Part shown: piece by piece, positions 1 through 11,421 of the stretch | How positions within the stretch are numbered: position 1 is the first letter of the stretch | Layout: every line of letters begins with the position of its first letter | Source of the DNA: Trigonopsis variabilis | Lineage: Eukaryota; Ascomycota; Trigonopsidomycetes; Trigonopsidales; Trigonopsidaceae | Length of the DNA: 64,000 bases | Direction: 5' to 3' | NCBI GenBank assembly: GCA_003707065.3 | Contig: PPXM03000005.1 | Span: forward strand, 724,501 to 788,500 | Program-made: the position numbers and the translations under genes | The notes under the pieces: model-generated | Told to the model about the DNA's origin: nothing | The model's input: the letters and a program-made list of their open reading frames with translations, nothing else | Database searches by the model: none

Positions 1-1
1 A

Positions 2-760
2 CCGTGTTCTTCTTTTCCCGATAATTATGATCATGTTCTTCGCATTGATCGTAAAGGGCTTCATGGCTGGAGCAGTCTTCAACGGAATGACGGGGGTGTC
101 TATGCTGGTACGACCGACTGTGTAGATGGCACTTTTTGCTCTTATGCTTGTTCTGACGATTATTTCAAATCACAGTGGCCTACGCAGCCGGACAATGGAG
201 TTTCTGTGGGTGGACTCTTATGCAAAGATGGCAGGCTATGGCTGACGCGACCAGAAGAGCCTCGATTATGCATTCCGGGAACCGGCAAAGTGCATGTTCG
301 GAACGAACTGGCCGATAAGGTTTCGTTCTGTCGAACTGATTACCCGGGAAGCGAGGATATGGTCATACCCTTAGTTGTAGCTGGAGGAGCCGAGAAGACC
401 CTGGGAGTCGTTGAGTCTGAGACGTACTACCGGTGGAAAAATAGCCTCAAGACATCGGCGCAGTACTATGTCAACAATAAAGGCTCTGATGAGAACCAGT
501 GCATCTGGGGAGAGCCCAATCATGGCTATGGAAATTGGGCTCCAGTCGTGGTTGGTGCTGGTACTGACGACGATCACACGGTCGTGTCGATTGCGTTGAA
601 TGAATTAAATGGAGCTCCACCTGATTACAACATGAGGATAGAAGGCAAAGGAGTGGGTGATTGCGTGTTTGAGAACGGTGCGTTCAAACAAACAAGTGGA
701 GGGGATAATATGTGCATGTTTACGTTCACCGAGGGGTATGCCACTATTGTGATTTATTAG
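2..760 (+). CDS. SUN-family (GH132) secreted cell-wall protein, C-terminal part
   Basis: The frame is open from the window edge to the TAG at 758-760, so the gene starts upstream and only about 252 C-terminal residues are seen. The recognisable part is the cysteine-rich SUN domain of the Sim1/Uth1/Nca3/Sun4 family: CVDGTFCSYAC, then a QWP motif, a GGL.C segment, CRTDYPGSE, a TSAQYYVNNKG stretch, GNWAP and a closing cysteine-rich end. Family members are secreted wall glucan-associated proteins (CAZy GH132) involved in septation and wall remodelling. No intron is needed in the visible part. A methionine start inside the window is not credible because homologous sequence runs upstream of it. Family call is firm; the specific paralogue cannot be named. 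Confidence 0.88.
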   Translation, partial: PCSSFPDNYDHVLRIDRKGLHGWSSLQRNDGGVYAGTTDCVDGTFCSYACSDDYFKSQWPTQPDNGVSVGGLLCKDGRLWLTRPEEPRLCIPGTGKVHVRNELADKVSFCRTDYPGSEDMVIPLVVAGGAEKTLGVVESETYYRWKNSLKTSAQYYVNNKGSDENQCIWGEPNHGYGNWAPVVVGAGTDDDHTVVSIALNELNGAPPDYNMRIEGKGVGDCVFENGAFKQTSGGDNMCMFTFTEGYATIVIY

Positions 761-1089
761 CTGTATATATCTTTGATGCTTATCCCGTGAAACAGCGTAT
801 ACACAACCAGCTACGAAGATGAGAGCTGCAATGTAAAGTGAAGATCCATTTAAAATTCATATATTGGAACAATTGATGCCAGCACGATAGAAGATATTTT
901 TTTTCAGTGGTACTGCATGCTTCGGATGCTGGTAGGCGGTGAAGATGGGAATCAGCTTTCTTCCCAAAGAGATGGCTGGTTGTCCCAATGATGAGCGTTG
1001 TCAAGACCCATGTGGATTCTGCCCATCTCCATCGCCTCGAGCCCAAGTGGGACTGATTAACGCGTTTGAATAGCCGGAGGATACTCCAA
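761..1089. other. Intergenic, SUN 3' side to MAF1 start
   Basis: Spacer between two same-strand genes. A minus-strand open frame at 780-1112 has no recognisable similarity and overlaps the MAF1 start, so I read it as chance. It should hold the SUN terminator and the MAF1 promoter, but no convincing element is visible. Confidence 0.5.
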
Positions 1090-2186
1090 ATGAAGGTATT
1101 TAGGAGATTCATAGGCGTGAAGGGTTGGTTAACGATAGTTTGTCGAGACGCAAGATCTTGATCAGATCAATTCGGCACTCGAGTTCGATACGCCTGATTG
1201 TCATGTGGTTGGAGGCTGTGATCTCTACACGACCAAGGTGAGTGACTTGACGCGCTCCATCAGAGAGGAAGCTGTACTATTGATCTATTTATGTTTGTAT
1301 ATTATTCCGGCAATGGAGGAGATCGTTGCTTTGGTGGTCGCGACTGGTGATGAGGGAAGGAGTGGGGTTCCAACACTAATCTTTATAGGCATCTGGCTCC
1401 GATAAGAAGTTATATCGGTCTATCGATCGGCAATTAAATTCACAATACCAAGAGCCATCGTTATCGCCACCGCTGGGTAGCTCATTATCGTCATCAGTTG
1501 GTGGTACGAGCATCTATGGCAGCGTGACGGGCGGGGGGTCGACTCTACTACCCATTGAAACCAACCTGCAAGGATTGAGCACCAGTGTTGGGCGATTGAG
1601 TACAAGTACAACCGGAATAGTGGATGATCTGTCATCATCGTTGGGATCATCGCCTTTTGGGCCATTGGACCAAGTCTCTTCCAGACGAGTGTTTGCCCAT
1701 CTGATCAGCGTGCTGAATAGCAGTCACCCTGACCACGATTTCTCATCGCTGCGGCCGCAAGACTTCAAGCGGGAACGAAACGTCAACCAGGTGATTAATG
1801 CCTTCAATAATACTTTCTTTGGCCTTGGTATGCCGGTCCCACCAAAGCTATGGTCGATCATTGATGGTCATATCGATCTTAAGGATTGTATTGCGTACTC
1901 ATATTCTCCTCTTTCCTCTCCAGTCGATCAAGTAGAGCCGGGCACTATCTGGTCTAATATGTGGTTTTTCTTCAATAAGCGCCGGAAAAGAGTCGCCTAC
2001 CTCTACCTTAAAGGCATCCGGCAACAGTCGCCCTATCTCAGTGCTGTCCACACGAGAAGAAAACACAAGGAGACGCTCGATGACTCGGACACGAGCTCGC
2101 TTGACGAAGCTCAAATGGATCTTGAATACTACAATCAGGATGACGACGACGCTGATGAAGTGGTCGGCGATCTCGAACTGGATTGA
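1090..2186 (+). CDS. MAF1: Maf1, repressor of RNA polymerase III
   Basis: Three exons: 1090-1095 (ATGAAG only), 1139-1237 and 1389-2186, giving about 300 aa. The 6-nt first coding exon is supported because joining it at 1139 yields MKFVETQDLDQIN, matching the conserved MKF[ILV]E start of Maf1. Exon 2 ends with DCHVVGGCDLYTTK (Maf1 box A-type sequence) and exon 3 opens with the SDKKLYRSID-like segment. Later signatures are DHDFSSLRPQDF, LWSIIDGHI and the SNMWFFFNKRRKR segment, then an acidic tail. Introns are 43 and 151 nt. Maf1 binds Pol III and blocks transcription of tRNA and 5S genes on stress, controlled by TOR/PKA phosphorylation. The Ser/Thr-rich linker (about residues 50-120) is where such sites lie in the family. 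A TFIIIC-type subunit lies 50 kb away in this window. Confidence 0.93.
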
Positions 2187-2342
2187 TCTATTTATTAATA
2201 CCTGGCGCTTTTTTAAATACCTTATCTGCTCCGTTCCTATTTATACTTCTCACACCAAGCAGGTTAATTTCTAGTGTACATTGAATATCCATAAATAAAT
2301 CCGTACTATACATCATATCTGGACTTTTGCCAAGAATAAACT

Positions 2343-4386
2343 TCAGAAGGCCGATGAAATACCAAGGTTCTGCTCGTTCCGGGCTCCCGCCTTGGCCGCC
2401 TTAGCGCCAAAGAAGTGCCCTTTATCGCGGCTTCTGGCTCCGTCTTTTCTTTGCCGTTGTCGCTGTTTCTCGAATCCTTGGACATTGACGCCATCCATTT
2501 CTAATTCGGTGGGATCAGGAAACCGGAAGTTCTTGCCTTTCTCGCGCGCCTTGGAAATGGCATAGAGCCATTCGGTTATCCCGGTCTCATCCTGAAGAGA
2601 TATCGTCCTTTCATCTGTCTCTACTACAATGGACCGTGAGTTGGCCTTCTTGTTGTACGGTAGCTCCCTGACGACGATATTTGGACCAACCAAGTTAAGC
2701 TCTTCTTTGATCTTGTATGGATCATTGGGAGACACGAGAATTAGACGGCCGGCGTTTGTAATGATCACATATCGCTTTTTCCGCCGTGAGCCCAGGAAGA
2801 TCTTTGAAAAAACGCTCTGGGACGAGGCCTGCAACTGAGGGTCTCGCGGTAGGCGAGTCTCGTGCAGTTCGACCAGAGCAAGGCCGACCTTGAAGATTCG
2901 CTCTTTCGAAGACTTCAGGACCGGAGCCCACTCAAGGTCGATTTCTGTAGGAGGATGTTGTTCTTTAATCCGAGGTCGATCAGAGTCTGATCGTCTAATG
3001 TCAGTCGTAGTCGTAAGTGACGACTGAGAAGTCGAAGGGATGTGGGATGAGGATTTAGGGGGAGGCGTAGTTTTGTCAGCTTTTGATCCATCCAAAGGAC
3101 GATTAAGATCAGCTTGAGAAGGAGAGCCCGTGGACCGGAAGGCTTTGGCGGCAGCGCTAGTGGCAGCACCAAAATTGGAGCCTTGGCGGATCACCGGAGA
3201 CTGAGATGCAGATGAAGGTTTAGAAGAGGGCTTTTCGATATAAGGTGTCATTCGAGGGGCCTTAGAAGACCAAAGAGCCTCGGTCGACCAATCGACCCCG
3301 GAGTAGAACCGATGGTCTTTGATGGCAGGAATCAACGGTCGTTTAGCAGGGTCTGAAACCAAGATCTTGCGAACCAGATCCATCAAGGATCTGGGAAAAG
3401 ATAAAGGAAAAGAATAATCTAGCTTGATGATTTTTTGAAAGATTTGGTATTCATTAGAAGCTTTGAAAGGAGGTTTACCAGCAACCATTTGATAAAGCAC
3501 ACAACCAAACGCCCAGATGTCTGATGCCATGCAGGCCCATTTCTCTTGTAATAACTCTGGACTGACGTATTCGGCCGTTCCTACGAACGAGGAAGCTCTG
3601 ACTCTTTCAAAGTCCTCAAAGTTACCCTTGTTGGGCATATCTAATAGCTTGGCGGTCCCGAAATCAGTAATTTTCACGTGCATATGCCGATCTAACAAGA
3701 TACTAAGAGGTTAGCACCAACAGTAGGAGACAATATACTTTTCCGGTTTGAGGTCCCGATGGATGACCCCATGTTTATGCATATAGTCAATTGCATCTAG
3801 AACTTGACTAGAGATGTATCTAGTGCATGTCTCGCTAAGAGAACCCAACTAGACCAAAGTTAGAGACATGATTGGTTAAATAAAGAGCAATACCTTTTTG
3901 ATGAACCCCAGTAATTCACCATTGGAAGCCAAATCTAATACAAAATATAGGGACTGTTCATCTTGAAAAGTGAAATAAAGTTTGATAATTCCGGGATGGT
4001 TGCTTAGGCGGTTCAACGTGTTCTTTTCGATATTAACGTATTTGACCTTTTTCTCCTTAAGAATATGCCGCTTGTCTAGTATCTTGATGGCATATTCATG
4101 CAACGATTGTCGGTCTGTAGCCTGCATGACCTAGAAACTAGTTAGGGCTATTTGTCGTCGAGAGAACACTAATACGTACAGTCGAGTAGGACCCTTCGCC
4201 TAAAGTTTGTCCAAAAGTAAAGTCCTTAATTCCTTTCTTAACTGTCTTGGTCTTGATCTGGCCTGAGCTATCTCGAATAGTCTGGACAATGACACTGGCA
4301 CCTCGGTCAGCCCAGTCTGTGGTCGATGGAGCTGGCGCTTGAGGCATGGGATTTCCCGCCAATGATTCCAGAGCCTGGTCAGTCAT
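2343..4386 (-). CDS. PDK1/Pkh-type protein kinase with C-terminal PH-like domain
   Basis: Four exons on the minus strand (4386-4180, 4130-3894, 3848-3739, 3702-2343), about 637 aa. Introns of 49, 45 and 36 nt join in frame and rebuild the kinase: glycine loop GEGSYST (63-69), ATP lysine in YAIK (85), HRDLKPEN (178-185), DFG (198-200) and activation loop ASSFVGTAEYVSPE. Its Ser near 223 corresponds to PDK1 Ser241. A Ser/Pro-rich linker follows, then a PH-like domain at about 444-571 (EWAPVLK...RRKKRYVIITNAG...ITEWLYAISKA) as in PDPK1 and fission-yeast Ksg1. Family members phosphorylate AGC-kinase activation loops (Ypk, Sch9, Pkc1) at the membrane. ATG at 4386 is the first in-frame methionine before the kinase domain. 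It is divergent from the kinesin gene. Confidence 0.92.
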
Positions 4387-5547
4387 GGTCTTAGCGCGAT
4401 TTATTTTGGTGACCAAAGCTCGACGATTAGGATTCTTCCAGCTTTAATGCGCGTATCACCGTGATGTCGAGCCACCTTCAATGTCGGGCTGGCGGTAAGA
4501 GGTGGTGATGAGCAAGACAATCGTGACAACGCGCTGCAGCCGTCAACACCTCAGTCAACGATGTTCTCGGCAGTCTTTAGTGTATTCGGCATGGGATGGA
4601 GTATAGTGCACTCTACAGATTTATTCATGAGTGTCCTAACTACTGTGAGCATAAATGCTGGTTTGTCGACCGATAAACCTTCTCGGAGCTGATTGGCAAA
4701 GCGTTACACCAGCCAAACGTAATCAGCCAGACTGCAGAGCTAAGAATAGCTTGACTTGGCTATATTGGATTTGCTTGGCGAGTGTAATACCTTTTTTAAT
4801 ACGATGACTAGGGAACATAGACAATTATTGCTGGCCGTGGGCCAATGTGACCTTCAAAAATAGTAGATAAAGACAGTAAGAAGCCTCTGCACAGCTGACA
4901 TGTGTGACTTGTATGACAAGGGTCTATGAAAATACTAAGTAATGCATGAAAGTTCCCGTTCGGCGACTCAGTCAGGGCAAGATGTTGTCGAGCGTCAATC
5001 ACTCCGCCCAAAAGAACATTGAAGTAAGTTAGAACTCTCGGCATACCTGAGGGATGGCACACCGGAATAACTGCTTATTCCAGATCAGATCTTTTAGACT
5101 AGTCATTAGCCAGCATGCCTCAACGTCCTAGTCTGAGACGTGGCACAAATGACAGCCGATAACATCTTAGCTTGAATTTATCGCAGATACTAGAGAGTTC
5201 TAAACATATTTCTGTTCACGAAAGAACGATCAAGTGAGACCGTTGGGTGAAATGTTCAGATCATGAGAAACGCTTGGCAGATGAGACACACTGTGACGGT
5301 GTCCCAGGACAACACAACACGTAAACAGTCGAAGAAGAGGGCGATAAGTAAGCTGATACCAGAAAGCCTCGTCTTTGAATCCCGTAGACCGAGCTCTATA
5401 GTATAATTAGAATTTATAGATATTAAAAACAGGTCCAAACATAAGCTATCAGTTGAAGAAAGCGAACTCCCTGGCCCAACAAGGCGCCGTCTCATACATA
5501 TTGTTTGGGCCTTGACAACCTGACTCTATATCCTCACAGAACAAGTA
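4387..5547. promoter_or_regulatory. Divergent promoter region, PDK1-like / kinesin
   Basis: About 1.16 kb between two head-to-head genes. Only short, family-less open frames occur (for example 4808-5062 and 5256-5495, minus strand). I see no RNA gene, mobile element or clear TATA box. It must carry both promoters and leaders. Confidence 0.5.
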
Positions 5548-8216
5548 ATGGCTGATTCAGTGGGCTCTGGTTCGAATTCAGGAAATTCAATCAAAGGTAG
5601 CGACGGAATCTGAAAAATATGTTGTTAATGTCCAGTCATAGCCCGATTTCGCCCTCCCAATGCCAGCGAACTTCGCAATGGAGGCCCTAATTCGATCGTC
5701 AAAGGTGTCACTGAGGAGTCTTGTACTATCGAGGTAATAGACCACGCTGCGTTCATCAGATACTGACCAGAACAGACTCCTGATTTTGACGGATCGTTTA
5801 CCTTTGATCGGATCTTCGACCCATCGTCGAACCAAGCTGATGTGTTCAACTATAGTATTGCTTCCACGGTTGATGGTATGTGGTATTTAAATATGTTTAT
5901 CTGACCTGATTTTAGATGTCTTGCAAGGCTATAACGGTACAGTCTTCGCCTACGGCCAAACTGGTGCAGGCAAGTCATACACAATGATGGTAGGAAGCGG
6001 GTCAAAGTATATTCGTACTAATTTGCAAGGGACCGAATATTGAAAATGAATCCAAGGGAATCATCCCGCGAATCGTGGAACGTGTTTTTTCCTATATTCA
6101 GAAAAGTCCCCCAAACACAGAGTATACGGTCCGGGTCAGTTACATGGAGATCTATATGGAGCGTGTGCGAGATCTGCTAAAGCCTCAAAATGATAACCTT
6201 CCTATCCATGAAGATAAATCTAGGGGAGTTTACGTCAAAGGATTAAGTGAATTGTATGTCTCGACCGTCGATGAGGTCTACAAGGTCATGCTCCAGGGTG
6301 CTGCGGTCCGCTCAACTTCTAGTACAAATATGAACCAGGAATCTTCACGGTCCCATGCTATTTTCATGATTGTCATTGGCCAACGAAATATTGATACTGG
6401 CTCATCCAAATGTGGTCAACTTTTCTTGGTCGATTTGGCAGGCTCGGAGAAAATCAACAAAACGGGTGCTTCAGGCCAAACTCTTGAAGAAGCAAAGAAA
6501 ATCAACAAGTCTCTTAGCTCGTTGGGTATGGTGATCAACGCTTTGACCGATGAAAAGTCGACCCATATTCCCTATCGTGACTCTAAATTGACTAGGATCC
6601 TTCAAGAATCTCTGGGTGGAAACAGCAGAACTAGTCTTATCATTGCGTGTTCTCCTTCTCCATATAACGCCGTCGAGACCCTATCTGCTCTACGTTTCGG
6701 TACTCGGGCAAAGAAGATCAAGAATAAAGCCAAGATCAATACCGAATTGTCTGCCGCAGAGCTTAAATCAGCTCTACGCTTGACCAAAGAACGTCTCTCC
6801 GCTGCTCAATCCTATGCCACTCTCCTTTCATCCGAACTGTCAGGCTGGAGATCCGGATCTCCTCCCGATAAAGCTTCCTGGGTCACGCTGAACCAAGTGA
6901 ATCCTCAAAGTGTTACAGACTCGTCAACTCCTAATCTGTCCTCCATCGAGGCCGCCCCTCTATCGCAAGACGAGCGCGATGAGTTCTTTCGCCGAGAGAA
7001 TGAGTTCCAGGACCAGTTGGCGGAGAAAGACGCCACCATCCAGGCACTGGAGGCTTCACTCAGCGATGCCAAACTGGCCTCTGCGGAGTCACGTGAGCTC
7101 AACGACGCCCGGCTGAGGATCGAACGTCTCCAGTACGAGCTGCGAGAGAGCGAAATTAGTCTCCATAGTCTGAAAGATGAGAACGAAGGACTATCGAGAT
7201 CGCTGGCGGAAGCACGGGAGACACTATTGGCCGCTCAGCTGGAGGCTGCCAAGGCGCGAAAGGCAGAAGATATACCAATCAGTAAAGATATCGATACATC
7301 GAGAAGGCGAAAGAGTGAGAGGATTGAAGAGTTATTGAAATCCGCCCGGGAATACGGAGGACGGACTACCTTTGATGATGCTGAAGAGCAGTTGGAGAGG
7401 TTAAAGACAGGCACTCTGGATGAGGGTACGCTTGATAAACTCGCAGTACAACTGGCGACGCTCAAGAGTGACTATGAATCATTACTTGTTGCCCTTGGTG
7501 ACCGCGAAAATGAATACCAGGTCTTGCGAACGGCTAGAGATCAGTACCTCAACACTATAGGAAACAAAGAAAATGAAGGAGCGGATGAGGCATTCAATAC
7601 GCTATGCCGGGACCTGGAAAAGCGAGCAAAGGACAATGAAAGGTTGAGGCAGCAAGTCCATGATCTGGAAGAATGCGTGAATAAGCTCAAGAGTGGCAGT
7701 GATGGCGACAACTCATCAGCAGAGTTTGAAGCTGTCAAGAAGGCCCTGCTGCGCGAGCTAGAGAGCCGATGCGCGACAATTGCAGAGCTGGAGATGGCGC
7801 TGGATGAGACGAGAGAACGTTATAACGGGCTGATCCAGAACCTGAGCATGTACAAGCAACAGCAGCGCAGAGTTCAATTTATGGAGCGGAATTTGGAGCA
7901 ACTGACTCTTCTCCAACGACAGCTGATTGAACAGAACGCGGCATTGAAGAAGGAGGTTGCTATTGCTGAACGCAAACTAGCCACGCGCAATGACCGGATC
8001 GAGAGTCTGGAGGCAGTTTTACAGATTTCGCAGGATCGACTATCTACGGAAAGTAGGAATTTTGAGACGCGGTTGAACGTACTCAAGAAGAGGCTGGATG
8101 AAGCGCGAAATAAAGACGACAGCTCGCCTCGACAAACGCAGCCAACCGTCCCTATAGTACTGGGGACGTCTAGGATTGTGAAGCCACTCCGCGGAAGCGG
8201 CGGCGCCAGCATGTAA
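5548..8216 (+). CDS. Conventional kinesin (kinesin-1 heavy chain), fungal type
   Basis: Five exons (5548-5596, 5636-5733, 5776-5875, 5916-5989, 6030-8216), about 835 aa. Introns are 39-42 nt and clustered at the 5' end. Joined exons give [11 protein letters not shown] at the start of the motor, P-loop GQTGAGKS (about 96-103), switch [12 protein letters not shown], switch II DLAGSE and an [11 protein letters not shown] neck-proximal motif. A long coiled-coil stalk follows. The tail has the fungal kinesin-1 signature: [32 protein letters not shown] and, near the C-terminus, a RIVKPLRG motif. Fungal kinesin-1 needs no light chain and moves vesicles, vacuoles and dynein toward hyphal tips. It is somewhat shorter than the 900-plus residues usual in ascomycetes. 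At the second intron, acceptor 5775 is chosen over the closer AG at 5770 because only it keeps frame. Confidence 0.94.
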
Positions 8217-8315
8217 GATAGACAAGGGGACAACGGCATTGGTAAGGCGATGGGATTAATAAAAGAAGAGATGACAATAACGTGCCTGTATTGATGGTTA
8301 AGTAATGTACAGCTT

Positions 8316-9237
8316 TTAATATTCGTCAGGGTCGAAGAGATCTAGATCAAGAGTAGCAGGGGCTTCGTTAACAGGAGGAGTATGATCAGGGAGGCTTTCG
8401 CTCGCCTGAGGGATAGGATTTGAGTTAGAAGGCTCATTTTCATGGCTTTCAGAGGAAGCCTGGGCTTGTGCTGTAGTGGATTGAAGATTGTAGAGCGCCA
8501 ATGAGCCCTTGCGCATCTCATCTTCACTGGGCCACGGGTAATTGGCAGCAAGGTGATTGAGCTGCTGATCGACAGGGATGATTATGTTTTCAGAAGAAAG
8601 GCCAGCAGGAGCCACGTTAGGCTTTGGGACATGCATATCCTCTTCGTGACGATCTGAAGGCGCTGGGGCTGGTGGAGTGTCGAGATGGGCAGCCCCGCCT
8701 GCTTCTCGGATACTATTGAGAATGGGAGTTAGATTGGCAGAGAATCCTGGAGGTGCTGACGTATATTTAGAAATCTGCATAGCGTATTCTAACAGAGTTT
8801 TGTAGTTAACTGGAGACCTTTGGGAGGACTGTGACCGAGTGTCATCCAAGAATGCTTTAAGAGCTGCCGAGGACCGCAAGGCGTTCCGAGTGTCTTTCAA
8901 ATTAGACAGGCTGGTTCGTAGGATCGAATCCATTGAAGAGACAATTTGACCAAGGCGTGCCAACTGCCGTCGGTTTTCAACGTGAAGTCGAACTGAACAA
9001 AGTTAGTTAAGACCCAAATTCCAACATACGCTGCTCAATGGCATAGACCAGTCGGTCTTCAGCCTCCACTAGAGCTCTTGCAGCGTCGTCTGCGGGATTG
9101 AACACCGACAATTGAGATACCAGCGCGTCAACCGAAGATTCATAGAGGTCCAATGCTGAAAGAAAGAGTTCTCTGGGCGACTGATCAGATAACGATCCAT
9201 AACTAGAGCCAGTATCTACAATGGGCTTTATATCCAT
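8316..9237 (-). CDS. MED4: Mediator complex subunit 4
   Basis: Two exons (9237-9030 and 8992-8316) with a 37-nt intron; 294 aa. Seen: an N-terminal helical region, a heptad-like segment continuing through ENRRQLARLGQIV across the intron, a Ser/Ala-Pro linker with SAPPGFSANLTPI, and the diagnostic PWPSEDEMRKGSLA motif of MED4, followed by an acidic end (FDPDEY). MED4 sits in the Mediator middle module and bridges activators to RNA polymerase II. The ATG at 9237 precedes DIKPIVDTG. The 3' end faces the kinesin 3' end about 100 bp away, so the two genes converge. Confidence 0.85.
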
Positions 9238-10178
9238 TGGATCCTTCGCTCAACTTGAAACCAGACTCGACAGTGACGTTCTGGTCGCCCGACCTTGAAG
9301 TGGAAGACATGATCATCTCGGCGTGCAAGGTTACATGGCAACGCCGACAAAGGGTCTCTTCTCACCATAAAATGCTGTCTATAACGCAAGTGACGAAACT
9401 TTATATAAGAGAAAAGTAACACTGGCTTGATGGGTGGGGTTGCCTGCCTTGTCTTATCCTTTATCTACGGTTCGATGACCGAGGGATCTTCGCTTTGACT
9501 GTAGATACCTCAGACAGTTCAAGTTGGCTAAACAATATTTGTACTGTACGATCAATGGAGTGCTGCTATCAAAGAGGGCCTTTCAAGACCATCAAAGCTA
9601 TGCCTGAAAGCTATACTATTGGTAGCCTTATCGAGGTTCCCCTCAAACAACGCTTGATTGAGCAATTGATGACAATAGTCATGTGGAAGTTCGAGAGAGC
9701 GCGCATGAACGGATTCCTTCTTATTGTCTTTCTCAGCTCTCTAGTTTACAGAGTACAAGAACGGCAACAGCATTTGTCAGATAGATATGATTCCTCTCCA
9801 AGTGTCTATCTATACGTCTGTGTCTTGGCGATGCTTTGGGCCACTTTCAATCACGGATAGTGACGTTGTATTAGCGTAGCAGGCTGGAAACTGCTGACCA
9901 CTCAGCTGAAATTCCTCGATATGAAGAACGTTTTACGATCTATTGATATACAGTAACAGTCCTATCGTCTATTAATACATAGAGTTATGAAATGATTAGT
10001 TTTCCATAACACCATGATTTCTTTTCTACGACATTAGCGCCCTTGATGGCGTTCCTCCTACTAAAGAAGTAATACTGCTTCTCGATGATCCCTTTGATAA
10101 AAAATACTATATACATAGGTGGTAAGGATTCTTGATATGTCTCAAATGACGAGAATTTTCTCAATCACTCTCCGCGGT
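9238..10178. other. Intergenic, MED4 5' side; possible small ORF
   Basis: This holds the MED4 promoter and the homeobox gene's 3' side. A plus-strand frame from ATG 9555 to 9860 (101 aa) has two hydrophobic stretches (GFLLIVFLSSLVY and VYLYVCVLAMLWATF). A TATATAAG sits at 9402-9409, about 150 bp upstream. It has no recognised family and may be chance, so I do not call it as a gene. Confidence 0.35.
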
Positions 10179-10952
10179 CTATATATCTGGCTGGAAATCG
10201 CTCTCCAAGTTTAGAGAAGAGTATGATAAAGGGCTAGAATTTGCAAGAGCTTGTTCACGCTCTATATTTTTATAGTACTGTCTTTTGTTTTGAAACCAAA
10301 TTTGGACTCGTCTGGGAGTCATTCCCAGCTGTATTGCTAGTTCTTGTCGTCGCTCACTATTGGGGTAATGGTTCTCAAGAAACTCCTTCATCAAGACATC
10401 AATCTGTTGCACTGATGCCTTGATACGGCGGGTGCGTTGTTTCGCAGTCCGATCACTGTGGCCCACGCAGTGTTGCTGGTGATGGCGGAGAACATGAGCA
10501 TGTCTATAAGTCGATGGGCTAGATTGTTCAGCTTGATAGTCATTTGGCGACATCCAACCAATATCTCGAGAGACTGCTGGTCCAAGTGTTTCTTGGAAAT
10601 TTGCGGAATCTTCGTCCTGCCTATCTTGGTCATGAAAAAGAGTAGACGATACAAAAGCCGGTTGAGAGAGCAACAAAGACTGGGTTCCTGGACTCGAATG
10701 GCAATTAAAATCAATGTAAAGGTCATAGTTTAAACGGGAAGGATCAGAGGGATATGGAGTGGAAGTAGAGGCTGTTATCGCGGAATCAAACAGACTCCTT
10801 TTCTCTTGATTGTCTGGCTGACCTTGTCCCTGACTCTCGCCATAGTTTGTCCTTGGAAATTCCAGTATTCCATCGGCTGATTCGAGAAAAAACCGATAAA
10901 AGTCTAGACATGAGTACCGTTCTACCTGTTGGTTATTACCTTGATGATCCAT
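10179..10952 (-). CDS. Homeodomain transcription factor
   Basis: Single exon, 257 aa. The homeodomain lies at about residues 170-230. It begins after a basic KQRTRRIKAS arm, has NSERRQELAIQLGMTPRRVQ and ends with recognition helix WFQNKRQYYKN, whose W, F, N and R are the invariant DNA-contact and core residues. It looks like a typical 60-residue fold rather than the three-residue-longer TALE class. The N-terminal 165 residues are low-complexity, rich in Ser, Gln and Asp. Fungal homeodomain proteins of this kind regulate development, phosphate response (Pho2-like) or mating; the target cannot be told here. Nothing suggests a mating-type locus: there is no HD1/HD2 partner beside it. It is divergent from the FunK1-like gene. 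Confidence 0.88.
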   Translation of the reverse strand: MDHQGNNQQVERYSCLDFYRFFLESADGILEFPRTNYGESQGQGQPDNQEKRSLFDSAITASTSTPYPSDPSRLNYDLYIDFNCHSSPGTQSLLLSQPAFVSSTLFHDQDRQDEDSANFQETLGPAVSRDIGWMSPNDYQAEQSSPSTYRHAHVLRHHQQHCVGHSDRTAKQRTRRIKASVQQIDVLMKEFLENHYPNSERRQELAIQLGMTPRRVQIWFQNKRQYYKNIEREQALANSSPLSYSSLNLESDFQPDI

Positions 10953-11421
10953 GAGGGTGATAAATTAATTCTATAAAGGATATTTTCAAGTCAGGGAGTT
11001 AATAATGAATGAATGGAAATTAATGCGAGAATCTGACTTTAAATACAAACCGCAAGGCGCTTAGATCACCTTTAGGGACCGGCTGCCTCTAAGGTGTGGT
11101 GAATCAAGATGTCTGGTAATGCCGCCCGTTGCCTGAGATTGGGCCTGGTAATGATGCTGAGGGTTACCTAGGGTAAACGAAGGAGTATTGAGTGCATGTA
11201 TGCGTGGATATGACACCTCAACGACCGAGGAGTATTCACTATAAACCATCGCGTTGATCCAAGAACATGAGTGTTGAAATGAGATGATAGCGACTGTACG
11301 GGCTGTTGTGCTTAATTGGATATCTAATTTTAAATAGATCATCTCGTCTCTCTTTAAGCATCGCATGACATATAGACCTCGACGCTAACGACAGGCTATC
11401 CGACAATTAGTTTCGACAAAT
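10953..11421. promoter_or_regulatory. Divergent promoter region, homeobox / FunK1-like
   Basis: A 469-bp AT-rich spacer between two head-to-head genes. The minus-strand frame at 11061-11366 has no family resemblance. No specific element is recognised. Confidence 0.45.

Noticed and set aside
780-1112. Minus-strand open frame of 110 codons
   Set aside because: No family resemblance; it overlaps the well-supported MAF1 start on the other strand.
9495-9860. Plus-strand frame with two hydrophobic stretches
   Set aside because: Starts at a non-ATG codon; even from ATG 9555 it has no family match or supporting context beyond a TATA-like word.
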